Of a stretch of 64,000 nt of DNA, positions 63,743 through 64,000 are shown one piece after another; position 1 is the first letter of the stretch, and every line of letters begins with the position of its first letter. The position numbers and the translations under genes are program-made. The DNA is from Aeriscardovia aeriphila. Lineage in GTDB: Bacteria; Actinomycetota; Actinomycetes; Actinomycetales; Bifidobacteriaceae. The DNA lies in assembly GCF_002259595.1 (NCBI RefSeq), contig NZ_MWWU01000002.1, positions 186,001-250,000 on the forward strand. The letters run 5' to 3'. The notes under the pieces are model-generated. The model worked only from the letters and a program-made list of their open reading frames with translations, had not been told where the DNA came from and searched no databases.

Positions 63743-64000
63743 ATGAGGGCTGTAACTCGTCGTATTATCACCGTCAGTTCTGCTGTCGTGCTGTTGGCTG
63801 CAGGCATTGGTGCGTGTGTTTTGCCTACGTCTCCTCTTCACGTGGGGGATGCTTCTGCGGTGACGAAGTCGCATTTTCAGAATGTTGCTCCGAGCCAGTC
63901 GTCGTGTTGGTTGCCTTCCGGGGTGGGGCTTGCTGATTCGGTGAGCTATGGTGATCAGGAGTTTTCTGCTTCGAATGGCAACTTGGCGGTCAGTTCTGCT
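63743..64000 (+). CDS. Exported protein, 3'-truncated by the window edge (DUF5719-like by context)
   Basis: The ATG at 63743 lies one base after the glycosyltransferase stop, with GAAGGAG four bases ahead, and the frame is open for 86 codons to the end of the window. The product begins MRAVTRRIITVSSAVVLLAA, a signal peptide or anchor, and continues with a Ser/Ala/Val-rich extracytoplasmic segment. A DUF5719-type protein often follows this glycosyltransferase in bifidobacteria; that name rests on context only. Confidence 0.75.
   Translation, partial: MRAVTRRIITVSSAVVLLAAGIGACVLPTSPLHVGDASAVTKSHFQNVAPSQSSCWLPSGVGLADSVSYGDQEFSASNGNLAVSSA

Overview
The window looks like chromosome of a Gram-positive actinobacterium of the Bifidobacteriaceae (a Bifidobacterium or Scardovia-type relative). 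The reasons are a GC content in the mid-50s per cent by eye, an in-frame TsaB-RimI fusion followed by tsaD, a maltose-type ABC transporter without its own ATPase, the order eno / FtsB-DivIC-like / DUF501 / Ppx, and a PdtaS-type histidine kinase. I see no prophage, insertion sequence, CRISPR array, rRNA operon or replication origin. Nearly all of it is ordinary, densely coding core chromosome.

Layout. 1-4.8 kb: tRNA t6A synthesis (tsaB-rimI, tsaD), an aldo/keto reductase, and a membrane-anchored NodB-type protein with altered active-site motifs. 5-12.8 kb: a GH13 alpha-glucosidase divergent from malE-malF-malG, with two LacI-type palindromes between them, then a HAD hydrolase and a TraX-like membrane protein. 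13-17.2 kb: tRNA-Arg(ACG), a DUF1801 protein, NhaA, a LOG-family protein and a short-chain dehydrogenase. 17.3-22.2 kb, minus strand: yraN, yifB/comM, dprA and an O-methyltransferase-like protein. 22.4-31.3 kb: pyridoxamine kinase, an ABC transporter (ATPase plus 980-residue FtsX permease), and a two-component system whose kinase is two kinases fused in one chain. 31.5-40.9 kb: L-serine dehydratase, proline iminopeptidase-like hydrolase, YchF, a ClC channel and a UPF0182 membrane protein. 41-49.8 kb: pth, mfd, eno, an FtsB/DivIC-like protein, DUF501 and Ppx. 50-54.6 kb: tRNA-Leu(UAA), a tail-anchored coiled-coil protein, FKBP, GreA, a TrhA/HlyIII protein and a PdtaS-like kinase. 54.5-64 kb: an EccC-like FtsK/SpoIIIE ATPase, two LytR-CpsA-Psr (LCP) proteins, a very large membrane glycosyltransferase, and the start of a secreted protein cut by the window edge. 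The last four probably serve cell-envelope glycopolymer assembly.

The most unusual feature is not a gene. The 9-mer GATTATCAG (reverse CTGATAATC) occurs 25 times by my reading, against roughly 0.4 expected by chance. It is about equally frequent on both strands, lies inside genes in several reading frames as well as between genes, and has a wider consensus near CCAGATTATCAGYGC. Two copies form a perfect 22-bp palindrome at 33169-33190. This resembles the behaviour of DNA uptake sequences or of a dispersed site for an architectural or modification protein. The same window carries dprA and a comM homologue. Other points of note are the fused double histidine kinase, the degenerate NodB protein, the orphan EccC-like ATPase, and many short tandem duplications both between genes and in frame inside genes.
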